From positions 1 through 43,965 of the forward strand of contig JAHRAH010000185.1 of assembly GCA_020027345.1 (NCBI GenBank): a stretch of 43,965 bases of DNA, in the 5' to 3' direction. The stretch comes from Gammaproteobacteria bacterium. Lineage in GTDB: Bacteria; Pseudomonadota; Gammaproteobacteria; Tethybacterales; Persebacteraceae. A program made the translations under genes and the position numbers. The notes below the pieces were generated by a model. That model did no database searches, had not been told where the DNA came from, and saw nothing but the letters and a program-made list of their open reading frames with translations. Below are positions 1 to 8,047 of the stretch, piece after piece; the stretch's first letter is position 1, and the number at the start of each line of letters is the position of its first letter.

Positions 1-851
1 CGCAGACGCGGGAGCATATACTGTTGGCGCGGCAGGTGGGGGTTCCGCGGATGGTGGTGTATATGAACAAGGCGGACCAGGTGGACGACCCGGAGTTGCT
101 GGAACTGGTGGAGATGGAAGTGCGGGAGTTGCTGACGAAGTATGAGTTTCCGGGGGATGACACTCCTGTGATTACCGGCTCGGCGTTGAAGGCCTTGGAG
201 GGGGACGACGGCGAGACGGGGATGGGGAGCATTCAAAAACTGGCGGATGCTTTGGACGAGTATGTGGAGGAGCCGGTGCGTCCGGTTGACCGGGAGTTTC
301 TGATGCCGGTGGAGGATGTGTTTAGCATATCCGGGCGGGGGACTGTTGTGACGGGGCGGATAGAGCGGGGGATAGTTAAGGTCGGCGAGGAGGTGGAAAT
401 CGTTGGCATTCGCGAGACGACTAAGACGACTTGCACGGGGGTGGAGATGTTTCGCAAACTCTTGGACGAAGGGCGCGCGGGGGACAATGTCGGGCTGCTT
501 TTGCGGGGGACGAAGCGCGAGGATGTGGAGCGGGGGCAGGTGATGGCGAAGCCGGGGAGCATCACGCCGCACAAGAAGTTCGCGGCGGAAGTGTATGTTT
601 TGAGCAAGGAAGAGGGGGGGCGGCACACGCCGTTTTTCAAGGGGTATCGCCCGCAGTTTTACTTTCGGACGACGGATGTGACGGGGGCGGTGCAGCTGCC
701 GGAGGGCGTGGAGATGGTGATGCCGGGCGACAACATATCGCTGACGGCGGAGTTGATAACTTCCATCGCGATGGAAGAGGGCGTGCGCTTTGCGATTCGC
801 GAAGGCGGGCGGACGGTCGGCGCGGGCGTCGTTACGAAGATCATTGAGTAA
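1..851 (+). CDS. tuf: Elongation factor Tu, 5' truncated
   Basis: EF-Tu carries aminoacyl-tRNA to the ribosome as a GTP complex. The gene runs off the left edge. The frame is open from base 3, which reads [19 protein letters not shown], the segment just after the DCPGH switch region, so about 283 C-terminal residues are present of a usual total near 395. Visible are NKAD (NKxD guanine specificity), GSALKAL (SAL motif), the domain 2 start with [13 protein letters not shown], and the domain 3 end VTKIIE. The stop is 30 bases before the rpsJ ATG, the usual str-to-S10 junction. Whether the genome has one or two tuf copies cannot be told. Identity is certain. Confidence 0.98.
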   Translation, partial: QTREHILLARQVGVPRMVVYMNKADQVDDPELLELVEMEVRELLTKYEFPGDDTPVITGSALKALEGDDGETGMGSIQKLADALDEYVEEPVRPVDREFLMPVEDVFSISGRGTVVTGRIERGIVKVGEEVEIVGIRETTKTTCTGVEMFRKLLDEGRAGDNVGLLLRGTKREDVERGQVMAKPGSITPHKKFAAEVYVLSKEEGGRHTPFFKGYRPQFYFRTTDVTGAVQLPEGVEMVMPGDNISLTAELITSIAMEEGVRFAIREGGRTVGAGVVTKIIE

Positions 852-881
852 CGGCGGGCGGCGGCGAAGGGGTTTTTGGCG

Positions 882-1214
882 ATGGCGGTGAAGAAAACAT
901 CGGTTCCGAAGATTCGCGTTCGGCTGAACGCGTTTGATCATCGGCTGCTGGACCAGTCCATGGAAAACATTGTGAACGCGGTGAAGCGGGCGGGTGCGGA
1001 GGTTTGCGGGCCGGTGCCGCTGCCGGTTCGTCGGCGGCGGTATGACTTGCTGCGCTCGCCGCACAAGGACAAGACCTCGCGGGAGCAGCTGGAAATCCGG
1101 GAGCACGGGCGGTTTTTGGACATCATTGACATCAGCAACCGGGCGACGAACGCGTTGACGAATTTGGATTTGCCGCCGGGGGTGCATGCGGACATCAAAG
1201 TGCTGAGCCGGTAA
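882..1214 (+). CDS. rpsJ: 30S ribosomal protein S10
   Basis: S10 is a small-subunit head protein and also the NusE partner of NusB in antitermination. The protein has 110 residues (usual about 103). It shows RVRLNAFDHRLLDQ, the GPVPLPVRRRR loop and the SPHKDKTSREQLEIREH segment typical of the family. An in-frame TTG lies two codons upstream at 876. The ATG at 882 is preferred for its better codon, and the extra residues are a short basic N-terminus either way. It is the first gene of the S10 operon here, 30 bases after tuf and 2 bases before rplC. No clear L4-responsive leader is visible upstream. Confidence 0.97.
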   Translation: MAVKKTSVPKIRVRLNAFDHRLLDQSMENIVNAVKRAGAEVCGPVPLPVRRRRYDLLRSPHKDKTSREQLEIREHGRFLDIIDISNRATNALTNLDLPPGVHADIKVLSR

Positions 1215-1216
1215 CG

Positions 1217-1879
1217 ATGAGCGGTTTGGGATTAATCGGCGTCAAGGTGGGGATGACGCAAATATTCAGCGAGCGCGGCGAGCGGATGCCGGTGACGGTT
1301 GTGGCTGTCGGCGGCTGCCGGATCGCGCAGCGGAAGACGGCGGAGCGGGACGGTTACGACGCTTTGCAGTTGGCGTTCGGCGAGCGGAAAGTGAAGCGGC
1401 TGAATTCGCCGTTGCGGGGACACTTGGCAAAACATCAGGCGGGCGCGGCGCGGTGGCTGCGGGAGTTTCGCGATGCGGTCGCGCCGAAGGGGAAGGGCGC
1501 GGGCGATGAACTGAGCGCGGATTTGTTTGCCGTCGGGGAGCGGGTGGATGTTCGGGCGACGAGCAAGGGGAAGGGTTTTGCGGGGGTTATCAAGCGCTGG
1601 CACTTTCGTTCCAACCGGGCGTCGCACGGGAATTCGCGGGCGCATCGCAAGCCGGGGTCTACGGGGCAGTGTCAGGATCCGGGGCGGGTTTTTCCGGGGA
1701 AGAAAATGCCCGGACGGTTGGGCGGGAAGACGACTACGGTGCAGAATGTGGCGGTGGTGCGGGTGGACGCCGAGCGGAATTTACTGCTGATTCGCGGGGG
1801 GATTCCGGGGGCGCCGGGGGGGTGCGTGACGGTTTCGCCTTCGGTGAAGCGGCGCGGGGAATCGGGTAAAAAGGGATGA
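1217..1879 (+). CDS. rplC: 50S ribosomal protein L3
   Basis: L3 is an early large-subunit assembly protein whose extended loop reaches the peptidyl transferase centre. The protein has 220 residues (usual 205-215). It begins with GLIGVKVGMTQIFSERGERMPVTV and carries the glycine/arginine-rich loop SNRASHGNSRAHRKPGSTGQ followed by FPGKKMPGRLGG, including the glutamine-containing GxTGQ site methylated by PrmB in proteobacteria. The stop overlaps the next ATG as ATGA, so the following EF-hand gene, not rplD, is translationally coupled to it. That is an unusual arrangement for the S10 operon. Confidence 0.97.
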   Translation: MSGLGLIGVKVGMTQIFSERGERMPVTVVAVGGCRIAQRKTAERDGYDALQLAFGERKVKRLNSPLRGHLAKHQAGAARWLREFRDAVAPKGKGAGDELSADLFAVGERVDVRATSKGKGFAGVIKRWHFRSNRASHGNSRAHRKPGSTGQCQDPGRVFPGKKMPGRLGGKTTTVQNVAVVRVDAERNLLLIRGGIPGAPGGCVTVSPSVKRRGESGKKG

Positions 1880-2676
1880 GCGCGGCGATGCTTTCTCTGG
1901 ACGGCGGCGCGCGCGCGCGCAAGCGGCGCGGATACAAGAAAGCCGTTTTTGGCGCGGTTGCGGTCGCGGCGGCGGTGTTTGCGTGGGCGTATTTTGTTCC
2001 GCTGGCGGATATGGTTTTTGTGCGGGCGGGGATTGCGCCGCCGGGGGGCGCGCCGCTGGCTTCGTATGCGGCGACGGACATTGTGATTCGCGCGAAGGGG
2101 GGGGAGGTCGTCCTGCCGCAGGAGTGGGAGGACATTTTTGAACGGGCGGCGGAGCGGAAGTATGCGGCACTTGTGAACACTCCGGCGGGGGAGTTTGCGC
2201 CGGGGGTGGTTTCGTTTTTGGCGGCTTGGTTTTTTGACGCCGGGGACGCGCCGAAGTATCCGCTGACGGAAGAGGGTTACCTGCGGCGGGAGCGAATGGC
2301 GCAGCCGCTGCTTTGGGTTGCGGCTTTGGACGGGAACGGGGACGGTGCTGTCAGCCGGGGGGAACTGCGGGCGGGGGCGAGTTTTTTCGCGAAGGCGGAT
2401 TTGGACGGCAGCGGGAAGATTACGCGGACGGAATATTGGCGGTTTGTGAAGCCGAACAAGATTGCGTGGTTTCGGCGGAGTGATTCGGACGGGGACGGTG
2501 CGCTGAGTCGGGCGGAGTTTTTGGACGGGGTGCAGCCGCTGTTGACGGCGCGTTCTTTGTGGGAGAGGACTGACAGGGATCGCAGCGGGGGGGTTTCTGT
2601 GGAAGAGGCGAAGTTGTTTCTTTCGGGGGCGTATTTTCCTTTGTTGATGGGGCAGATGCAGAGGGGGCGGCGGTGA
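1876..2676 (+). CDS. Membrane-anchored protein with four EF-hands, inserted in the S10 operon
   Basis: This 266-residue protein is not a ribosomal protein. A basic N-terminus is followed by one hydrophobic segment at about residues 22-41, so the remainder is probably periplasmic. Four canonical EF-hand loops are visible: 152-163 (D152, N154, D156, E163), 175-186 (D175, D177, S179, E186), 203-214 (D203, D205, D207, E214) and 233-244 (D233, D235, S237, E244). Calcium binding is therefore likely, but the function is unknown. Residues 60-140 resemble nothing I recognise. Its ATG overlaps the rplC stop (ATGA) and its TGA overlaps the rplD start (TGATG), so it is built into the operon rather than dropped between units. 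Its codon use resembles its neighbours. Confidence 0.85.
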   Translation: MSAAMLSLDGGARARKRRGYKKAVFGAVAVAAAVFAWAYFVPLADMVFVRAGIAPPGGAPLASYAATDIVIRAKGGEVVLPQEWEDIFERAAERKYAALVNTPAGEFAPGVVSFLAAWFFDAGDAPKYPLTEEGYLRRERMAQPLLWVAALDGNGDGAVSRGELRAGASFFAKADLDGSGKITRTEYWRFVKPNKIAWFRRSDSDGDGALSRAEFLDGVQPLLTARSLWERTDRDRSGGVSVEEAKLFLSGAYFPLLMGQMQRGRR

Positions 2677-3386
2677 TGGTTGTGGCGGCGGCGACGGTGG
2701 TTTCCCCCCCCCAACCCCCCTCATCAAAGATGGGGGGGGGGTTAAAAGAGGTGGCGCCGGTTACGGTGGGGGTTGTGGATTTTGTTGGGGGGGGGGATGC
2801 CGGGGAGGCGCAGTTTGCGGGGGGACTGTTGGGGCGGAAGTTTAATGAGGCGCTGGTGCATCAGGTTGTCGTGGGGGCTCTGGCGAACGCGCGGCAGGGG
2901 ACTCGCGCGCAGAAGACGCGGGCGCAGGTGAGCCACAGCCGGGCGAAGTTGTTTCGGCAAAAAGGGACGGGGCGGGCGCGCGCGGGGATGTCGTCCACTC
3001 CGATTCGGCGCGGGGGCGGGCGGGCTTTTCCGGCGTCGCCGAAGGACAATTTCAAACACAAAACGCCGCGGCGGATGTTTCGGGCGGCGATGGCGATGAT
3101 ACTCTCGCGGCTGCTGGCGGAGGGACGGTTGCGCGTCGTCAAGGAACTCTCGCTGCCGGCGGCGAAAACGCAGGAGGCGGCAAAGTGCTTTGCGGCGCTG
3201 GGCTTGCGCGGACGGGTGTTGCTGGTGGACAAGGAGCCGGACGGCAATTTGTCGCTGGCGTCGCGGAATTTGCCGGGGGCGATTATGGTGCGGCTGAGCT
3301 CGCTGCTGCCTTCGGATTTGACACTGGCGAATGTCGCCGTTTTTTCGGAAGCGGCGATGCGGGAGTGCGAGGGGTTCTGGCAATGA
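2676..3386 (+). CDS. rplD: 50S ribosomal protein L4
   Basis: L4 binds 23S rRNA and lines the exit tunnel; in many proteobacteria it also represses its own operon. The core is clear: KFNEALVHQVVVGALANAR, QGTRAQKTRAQVS, RQKGTGRARAGM and FPASPKDN. From ATG 2676 the protein has 236 residues against a usual 200-210. The excess is an N-terminal tract encoded by a C-run/G-run hairpin (2701-2745). ATG 2676 overlaps the EF-hand stop as TGATG. ATG 2730, inside the hairpin, would give 218 residues with little of the repeat-derived tract. I keep 2676 for coupling, but 2730 is plausible. The stop overlaps the rplW start. Confidence 0.93.
   Translation: MVVAAATVVSPPQPPSSKMGGGLKEVAPVTVGVVDFVGGGDAGEAQFAGGLLGRKFNEALVHQVVVGALANARQGTRAQKTRAQVSHSRAKLFRQKGTGRARAGMSSTPIRRGGGRAFPASPKDNFKHKTPRRMFRAAMAMILSRLLAEGRLRVVKELSLPAAKTQEAAKCFAALGLRGRVLLVDKEPDGNLSLASRNLPGAIMVRLSSLLPSDLTLANVAVFSEAAMRECEGFWQ
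2701..2745 (+). repeat. C-tract/G-tract hairpin repeat, copy 1 (rplD start region)
   Basis: A C-run, a spacer, a second C-run, the core TCATCAAAGATG and a run of ten Gs followed by TTAAAA. The C and G runs can pair into a strong hairpin. Related copies lie at 4831-4888, 4920-4978, 17816-17870 and, inverted, 41127-41178. This copy contains an alternative rplD start codon in its GATGG core. Confidence 0.85.
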
Positions 3387-3682
3387 GCGGGAACGCGCGG
3401 CTGATGTCGGTGATACTGGCGCCGGTGATTTCGGAGAAAAGCACCGAGCTGGGGGACAAGCGGCGGACGGTGAGTTTTCGGGTTTTGGCGGACGCGCGCA
3501 AGGACGAGATTGCGCGGGCGGCGGCGAAGTTGTTTGAGGTGAAGGTGAAGAAAGTGCGGGTGGTGAATGTTCGCGGGCGGACTGTTACGCGGGGGGGGAC
3601 TGTTGGACGGCGGGCGTCTTGGAAGAAGGCGTATGTCGTCCTCGCCGAGGGCAGCGACATTAATTTCGCGGAGGTGAGCTGA
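3383..3682 (+). CDS. rplW: 50S ribosomal protein L23
   Basis: L23 sits at the exit-tunnel rim and is the docking site for trigger factor and SRP. The protein has 99 residues, the usual size. Family features include [14 protein letters not shown] near the N-terminus, [23 protein letters not shown] in the middle and [16 protein letters not shown]. Starting at ATG 3383 places the start inside the rplD stop (overlap of 4). The stop TGA shares its A with the rplB ATG at 3682. A GGGGACTGTTG word, common in this window, encodes the GGTVG stretch at 3595. Confidence 0.96.
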   Translation: MSGNARLMSVILAPVISEKSTELGDKRRTVSFRVLADARKDEIARAAAKLFEVKVKKVRVVNVRGRTVTRGGTVGRRASWKKAYVVLAEGSDINFAEVS

Positions 3683-4521
3683 TGGCGCTGATAAAGGTGA
3701 AGCCGACTTCGCCCGGGCGGCGGGGGATGGTGAAAGTGAAGCCGGACGGTTTGCATAAAGGCAAGCCGTATAAGCCGCTTTTGCGCAGTAAGAAAAGCAC
3801 GGCGGGGCGCAACAACGCCGGGCGCATCACTTCGTGGCACCGCGGCGGGGGGCACAAGCGGCACTACCGGGCGGTGGACTTCAAGCGCGACAAGGACGGC
3901 ATCCCGGCGCGGGTGGAACGGCTGGAATACGACCCGAATCGGAGCGCGGTGCTGGCGCTTTTGCTGTATGCGGACGGGGAGCGGCGGTATATCATCGCGC
4001 CGCAGAATGTGAAGCAGGGGGACGCCGTGGAAAGCGGCGAGGGCGCTCCGATTCGTCCGGGGAATATGAAGCCGCTCTCGGCGATTCCCATCGGGCTGAA
4101 GGTGCATTGCGTGGAATTGCAGCCGGGGAAGGGCGGGCAGATAGCGCGGGCGGCCGGGGTTTCGGCGCAGCTGGCGGCGCTGGACGGGGACTATGCGCTG
4201 CTGCGGTTGAAGTCGGGAGAGATTCGGAAAGTGCGGGCGGCCTGCCGTGCGGTCATCGGGGCGGCGGGCAACAGCGAACACTTCCTGCGCAAACTCGGCA
4301 AAGCGGGGGCGAGCCGCTGGCGGGGACGCCGCCCGCATGTGCGGGGGATGGTGATGAATCCTGTGGACCACCCGATGGGCGGGGGCGAAGGGCGGAGTAA
4401 ATCCAACAAGGCGCCGGTGAGTCCGTGGGGACAGTTGGCGAAGGGGTTTAAGACGCGGCGGAACAAGCGGACGGACAAGTGGATAGTTTCGCGGCGGGGC
4501 AAGCGCAGGAGGCGGGGATGA
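3682..4521 (+). CDS. rplB: 50S ribosomal protein L2
   Basis: L2 binds 23S rRNA near the peptidyl transferase centre and is needed for subunit joining. The protein has 279 residues (usual about 274). It starts [18 protein letters not shown] and contains [20 protein letters not shown], and the C-terminal segment [20 protein letters not shown] with the conserved histidine region. It overlaps rplW by one base and rpsS by four. Nothing in it looks altered. Confidence 0.98.
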   Translation: MALIKVKPTSPGRRGMVKVKPDGLHKGKPYKPLLRSKKSTAGRNNAGRITSWHRGGGHKRHYRAVDFKRDKDGIPARVERLEYDPNRSAVLALLLYADGERRYIIAPQNVKQGDAVESGEGAPIRPGNMKPLSAIPIGLKVHCVELQPGKGGQIARAAGVSAQLAALDGDYALLRLKSGEIRKVRAACRAVIGAAGNSEHFLRKLGKAGASRWRGRRPHVRGMVMNPVDHPMGGGEGRSKSNKAPVSPWGQLAKGFKTRRNKRTDKWIVSRRGKRRRRG

Positions 4522-4817
4522 CGCGCTCGCTGAAAAAGGGCGTGATGCTGGACGGGCATCTGCAAAAGAAAGTGCTGGAAGCGCAGAAGACGCGGGACCG
4601 GCGGCCGATTCGGACCTGGTCGCGGCGCTCTATGATCACGCCGGATTTTGTGGGGCTGACGATTTCGGTGCATAACGGTCGGCAGCACATTCCGGTTTTT
4701 GTGACGGAGAATATGGTGGGGCACCGTCTGGGGGAGTTCGCGCCGACGCGGGTCTTTCGCGGGCATCCGACGGGGGATAAGACGGCGACAAAGAAAAAGC
4801 CGCCGCCGAAGAAATGA
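4518..4817 (+). CDS. rpsS: 30S ribosomal protein S19
   Basis: S19 is a small-subunit head protein near the A-site finger contact. The protein has 99 residues (usual about 92). It starts [18 protein letters not shown] and contains [32 protein letters not shown] and [16 protein letters not shown]. The C-terminus is lysine/proline-rich. The start overlaps the rplB stop by four bases. The stop overlaps, as ATGA, the start of a 64-codon repeat-derived frame rather than rplV, because two hairpin repeats separate S19 from L22. Confidence 0.97.
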   Translation: MTRSLKKGVMLDGHLQKKVLEAQKTRDRRPIRTWSRRSMITPDFVGLTISVHNGRQHIPVFVTENMVGHRLGEFAPTRVFRGHPTGDKTATKKKPPPKK

Positions 4818-4830
4818 GTGTGGTTGTTGT

Positions 4831-4888
4831 TGGTTTTGGGGATTGCCCCCCCCCCGCCCCCCCCATCGGAGATGGGGGGGGGGTGAAT
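4831..4888 (+). repeat. C-tract/G-tract hairpin repeat, copy 2
   Basis: The unit starts GGTTTTGGGGATTG and continues with ten Cs, G, a C-run, ATCGGAGATG, a G-run and TGAATTT. The C8-ATC/GAT-G8 arms pair perfectly around GGA. It forms a direct repeat, period about 89 bp, with the copy at 4920-4978. Confidence 0.85.
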
Positions 4889-4919
4889 TTTTGTTTCCTG
4901 CGGCGCGTGGGGGTGGATG

Positions 4920-4978
4920 GTTTTGGGGGTTTCCCCCCCCCCGCCCCCCCCATCGGAGAGGGGGGGGGGGTTAATGGT
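4920..4978 (+). repeat. C-tract/G-tract hairpin repeat, copy 3
   Basis: The unit starts GGTTTTGGGGGTTT and continues with a C-run, G, a C-run, ATCGGAGAG, a G-run and TTAATGG. Compared with the preceding copy the T of the GATG core is missing. The unit ends about 25 bases before the rplV ATG and could affect access to its ribosome binding site. Confidence 0.85.
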
Positions 4979-5004
4979 GAGAATGCTCCGACGGGGGGGG
5001 GGCG

Positions 5005-5370
5005 ATGAGTGCTACTGCTCCTGTGATTGCGCGGAGTTGGTTGAAGAATGCGCAGATTTCGCCGCTTAAGGGGCGGGAGGTTGCGGACCAGGTGCGGGGG
5101 TTGCGCGTGGGGCGGGCTTTGGATATTCTGCGGCACAGCCGGCGGAAGGCGGCGCGGGTTTTGGCGAAGGCGGTGAATTCGGCGATTGCGAACGCCGAGG
5201 AAAACCACAAGGCGGACATTGACGCGCTGGTGATTCGGCGGCTGGAGGTTTCGGACGGGGTTACTTTAAAGCGCGCGCGTTTTGGCGCGCGGGGACGGGT
5301 TTGCCGCATCAAAAAACGGCGCAGCCATGTGCTGGTCGCGCTCGCCGACGAGAGCGGGGGAGAAGAATAA
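5005..5370 (+). CDS. rplV: 50S ribosomal protein L22
   Basis: L22 lines the exit tunnel next to L4. The protein has 121 residues (usual about 110). It contains ISPLKGREVADQVRGLRVGRALDIL, AKAVNSAIANAEENH and the C-terminal beta-hairpin GARGRVCRIKKRRSHVLVAL. The ATG overlaps the stop of the repeat-derived frame upstream, and the stop TAA shares its last A with the rpsC ATG (TAATG). Confidence 0.97.
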   Translation: MSATAPVIARSWLKNAQISPLKGREVADQVRGLRVGRALDILRHSRRKAARVLAKAVNSAIANAEENHKADIDALVIRRLEVSDGVTLKRARFGARGRVCRIKKRRSHVLVALADESGGEE

Positions 5371-6362
5371 TGGGACGGAAAATCAATCCGGTGGGCTTTC
5401 GCCTTTCGGTGCGGCGCGACTGGAAATCGCGCTGGTACGCGAAAGGGGCGGAATTCGCCGAGATGGTGAAGACCGATTCGCGCGCGCGGCGGTTCATTGA
5501 GGAGAAATACGCGCAGGCGTCGGTGAGCTTTATTGAGATTGAGCGGACGGCGCACGCGGTGCGGGTTATCGTGCATTCGGCGCGCCCGGGGGCGGTCATC
5601 GGCAAGAAGGGCGAGGGGATTGAACGGCTGCGGGCGGAGTTGCGGGGGATCTTCGGGGTGAACGAGCTCTCGGTGGACATTCGCGAGGTGATGCAGCCGG
5701 AGGCGAATGCGGCGTTGATTGCGGCGAACATTGCCGGGCAGCTGGAGCGGCGGGTGATGTTTCGGCGGGCGATGCGGCGGGCGATGGCTTCGGCGATGCG
5801 GCTGGGTGTTGACGGTGTGAAGATAATGTCGTCGGGGCGGCTGAACGGTATAGAAATCGCGCGGACGGAGTCGTATCACGAGGGGCGGGTGCCGCTGCAT
5901 ACTTTGAAGAACGACATTGACTACGGCTTCGCCGAGGCGAAAACGGCGATGGGGGTTGTCGGGGTTAAGGTTTGGGTTTCGCGCGGGGACAAGCACGGCA
6001 AGACGAAAAAGGCGAAATACACTCTCGCCGGGGGCGACCCCGCTGATGGTGACGCTGCGGCGGGTGTTGACGGGGCGGGGACTGTTCCCGTTGCGGGGGC
6101 GGAGTTGGAAGCGCTCTCGGAAGGGGCGGTCGCCGTAAAATCCGCGCAGGCGGAAGGGGACAAAGCACAACAGTCGTCGCCGTCATCGGCGACGGTGATT
6201 GTGGAAAGCGCGCCGGCGACACCGTTGCCGATGCCGCCGGGGACACCGTTGGCGACACCGTTGGCGACACCGTTGACGGAAGACGGTAACACTCCCCTCG
6301 CGGACGCGGAATCCGATATGCAGAAAAAGGAAAAGGACGATGCAGCAGCCGAGCAGGACTAA
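5370..6362 (+). CDS. rpsC: 30S ribosomal protein S3 with long acidic C-terminal extension
   Basis: S3 forms the mRNA entry site and has helicase activity with S4 and S5. Residues 1-210 are standard: [18 protein letters not shown], a type II KH domain with GKKG at 78-81, and the C-terminal S3 domain ending [17 protein letters not shown]. The protein then continues to 330 residues (usual about 230) with an Ala/Pro/Glu-rich tail that includes a repeated TPLA tract from 12-bp tandem repeats (6216-6275). Extended acidic S3 tails occur in some other bacteria, but this repeat-rich one looks newly expanded. It overlaps rplP by 23 bp. Confidence 0.96.
   Translation: MGRKINPVGFRLSVRRDWKSRWYAKGAEFAEMVKTDSRARRFIEEKYAQASVSFIEIERTAHAVRVIVHSARPGAVIGKKGEGIERLRAELRGIFGVNELSVDIREVMQPEANAALIAANIAGQLERRVMFRRAMRRAMASAMRLGVDGVKIMSSGRLNGIEIARTESYHEGRVPLHTLKNDIDYGFAEAKTAMGVVGVKVWVSRGDKHGKTKKAKYTLAGGDPADGDAAAGVDGAGTVPVAGAELEALSEGAVAVKSAQAEGDKAQQSSPSSATVIVESAPATPLPMPPGTPLATPLATPLTEDGNTPLADAESDMQKKEKDDAAAEQD
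6216..6275 (+). repeat. 12-bp tandem repeat in the rpsC 3' end
   Basis: GCGACACCGTTG occurs at 6216-6227, 6252-6263 and 6264-6275, with a variant GGGGACACCGTTG at 6239-6251. It encodes repeated Ala-Thr-Pro-Leu. A related word occurs in the rpsQ 5' extension near 7051. Confidence 0.9.
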
Positions 6363-6756
6363 ATACCGCAAGGCGCACAAGGGGCGCAATCGCGGCTTTG
6401 CGACGAACGGCAACCGCGTGAGTTTCGGCGACTACGGGCTGAAGGCGCTGGGCAACGGTCGGCTGACGGCGCGGCAGATAGAGTCGGCGCGGCGGGCGAT
6501 CACGCGTGCGGTAAAGCGCAGCGGGAAGATTTGGATTCGCATCTTCGCGGACAAGCCGGTGAGCAAGAAGCCGGCGGAAACGCGGATGGGGAGCGGGAAA
6601 GGGAATGTGGAATTCTGGTGCTTTGAAGTGCGCGCGGGGAAGGTGCTTTACGAAATGGAGGGCGTCTCCGAGCGTCAGGCGCGGGAGGCGCTGCGGCTGG
6701 GCGGGGCGAAGCTCTCGGTGCCGACGCGCTTTGTGCGGCGGCGGGAGGGCGAATAA
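6340..6756 (+). CDS. rplP: 50S ribosomal protein L16
   Basis: L16 organises the A-site side of the large subunit. The protein has 138 residues (usual 136-138). It begins [17 protein letters not shown] and has [42 protein letters not shown], with the conserved arginine that is hydroxylated by YcfD/RoxA in some gammaproteobacteria. The start lies 23 bp inside rpsC and is preceded by an AAAAGGA Shine-Dalgarno, which supports this ATG. rpmC follows after one base. Confidence 0.97.
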   Translation: MQQPSRTKYRKAHKGRNRGFATNGNRVSFGDYGLKALGNGRLTARQIESARRAITRAVKRSGKIWIRIFADKPVSKKPAETRMGSGKGNVEFWCFEVRAGKVLYEMEGVSERQAREALRLGGAKLSVPTRFVRRREGE

Positions 6757-6757
6757 A

Positions 6758-6982
6758 ATGAGCGCGAACAAAAACCGGCGCGCAGAACTGCGGAAGAAAA
6801 CCGCCGAGGATCTGCGGCAGGAGCTGACGGCGCTGCGGCGGGAGTTGTTTAATTTGCGGATGCAAAAGGCGATGCAGCAAACGGAAAAGACGAGCGAGTT
6901 CAAGCGGGTGAAGCGGGACATCGCGCGCACGCTGACCATCGTGCGGGAGACGACGGCGCGCGAAGCACGGGAGCAGGCGTGA
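6758..6982 (+). CDS. rpmC: 50S ribosomal protein L29
   Basis: L29 is a small helical protein at the exit-tunnel rim beside L23. The protein has 74 residues (usual 63-72). It contains [32 protein letters not shown] and ends in an [12 protein letters not shown] helix, the expected two-helix pattern. ATG 6758 directly follows the rplP TAA. The TGA overlaps the rpsQ ATG as TGATG. Confidence 0.95.
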   Translation: MSANKNRRAELRKKTAEDLRQELTALRRELFNLRMQKAMQQTEKTSEFKRVKRDIARTLTIVRETTAREAREQA

Positions 6983-7359
6983 TGACTGTGCCGGACGATG
7001 CCGTGACGACTTCGCCGGAAGCGGGGGGGACTGTTGCCGGGAGCGGCGGGGGGACACCGTTGCCGCCTTCGCCGACTGTCGCGAGCAAGGGGACTGTTGC
7101 GCGCAAGGGGGGAGGGCCGCGGCGGGTGACGGGCGTTGTCGTCGGCAACAAGGCGGACAAAACGGCGCGGGTGCGCGTGGAACGGCGGGTGAAGCATCCG
7201 CTGTACGGCAAGATTATTCGCCGCCGGGGACACTTGCAAGCGCACGACCCGGAAAACAAATGCGCGGTCGGGGATGTGGTTACCGTGGAAGAATCGCCGC
7301 GGGTTTCCAAAACGAAATGCTGGCGGGTCGTGGAAATCGCGCCCGGGAGCGGCTTGTGA
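6982..7359 (+). CDS. rpsQ: 30S ribosomal protein S17 with repeat-derived N-terminal extension
   Basis: S17 is an OB-fold primary assembly protein of the 30S subunit. The core starts near residue 45 with [38 protein letters not shown] and continues to [26 protein letters not shown]. The protein has 125 residues against a usual 80-90. The extra 40 N-terminal residues are low complexity ([21 protein letters not shown]) and come from GGGGACTGTTGCC and GGGGACACCGTTG words. GTG 6979 is also in frame. ATG 6982 fits the TGATG coupling with rpmC. Confidence 0.94.
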   Translation: MTVPDDAVTTSPEAGGTVAGSGGGTPLPPSPTVASKGTVARKGGGPRRVTGVVVGNKADKTARVRVERRVKHPLYGKIIRRRGHLQAHDPENKCAVGDVVTVEESPRVSKTKCWRVVEIAPGSGL

Positions 7360-7724
7360 TTCAAGCGGAATCGCGCCTGAACGCCGCCGACAACACCGGC
7401 GCGCGCACGCTGCTTTGCATAAAAGTGCTGGGCGGGAGCGGGCGGCGGTATGCGGGGATTGGCGATGTGATAAAGGTCGCCGTCAAGAGCGCGACGCCGG
7501 GCGGGCGCGTGAAAAAGGGCGAGGTGCATGACGCCGTTGTCGTGCGGACGACTCACGGGGTGCGGCGGGCCGACGGTTCGCGGCTGCGCTTTGGCAAGAA
7601 TGCGGCGGTGCTTTTGAACAACCGGCGCGAACCGTTGGGGACGCGGGTTTTCGGACCGGTTACGCGCGAGCTGCGCGGGGAGCAGTTTATGAAAATCGTC
7701 TCGCTGGCGCCGGAGGTGTATTGA
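7356..7724 (+). CDS. rplN: 50S ribosomal protein L14
   Basis: L14 contacts the 30S subunit and is the binding site of the silencing factor RsfS. The protein has 122 residues, the usual length. From the GTG at 7356 it reads [20 protein letters not shown], matching the invariant MIQ start of the family, and it ends [23 protein letters not shown]. The GTG overlaps the rpsQ stop (GTGA), which together with the perfect N-terminus decides the start. The stop overlaps the rplX ATG. Confidence 0.98.
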   Translation: MIQAESRLNAADNTGARTLLCIKVLGGSGRRYAGIGDVIKVAVKSATPGGRVKKGEVHDAVVVRTTHGVRRADGSRLRFGKNAAVLLNNRREPLGTRVFGPVTRELRGEQFMKIVSLAPEVY

Positions 7725-8047
7725 TGAACAAGATTCGGAGCGGGGACGAAGTGATAGTTTTGTGCGGGCGCGACCGGGGGCGGCGGGGCGTCGTGCGGCG
7801 GGTGATACTGGACGCGGGCGGCAAGCCGGAGCGGGTGGTGGTGGACGGTGTCAATGTCCTCACGCATTTTGACCGTCCGAATCCGCAAAAGAATCAGCCG
7901 GGCGGCGTCGTCAAGCGGGAGTCGCCGCTGCATGCGTCCAATGTCGCGCTTATCGGGGCCGACGGAAAAGCAAAGCGCACGCGCATCGGCGCCGGGGCGA
8001 AGAAAAAACGCGCGCGCTTTATGCCGGACGGCACGGAGGTGAAATGA
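7724..8047 (+). CDS. rplX: 50S ribosomal protein L24
   Basis: L24 initiates 50S assembly and lies at the exit tunnel. The protein has 107 residues (usual about 104). The KOW motif is visible as [25 protein letters not shown], followed by [42 protein letters not shown] 7724 overlaps the rplN stop as TGATG. The stop overlaps the rplE ATG by four bases. Confidence 0.97.
   Translation: MNKIRSGDEVIVLCGRDRGRRGVVRRVILDAGGKPERVVVDGVNVLTHFDRPNPQKNQPGGVVKRESPLHASNVALIGADGKAKRTRIGAGAKKKRARFMPDGTEVK

Larger units (their letters stand above)
4814..5008 (+). other. 64-codon open frame bridging rpsS and rplV, built from hairpin repeats
   Basis: The gap between rpsS and rplV is filled by one open frame whose ATG overlaps the rpsS stop and whose TGA overlaps the rplV start, both as ATGA. 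Its product would be Gly/Pro/Val-rich, with two PPPAPPIGxGGGVN stretches encoded by the two hairpin copies. No protein family is recognisable. It may simply be repeat DNA that keeps a coupled frame open so ribosomes can run from rpsS into rplV. A functional peptide is not supported. Confidence 0.35.

Noticed and set aside
1672-2727. Long antisense open frames opposite ribosomal and mur genes
   Set aside because: They are Arg/Pro-rich, lack any family motif and result from the strong G+C bias at third codon positions of the sense genes.
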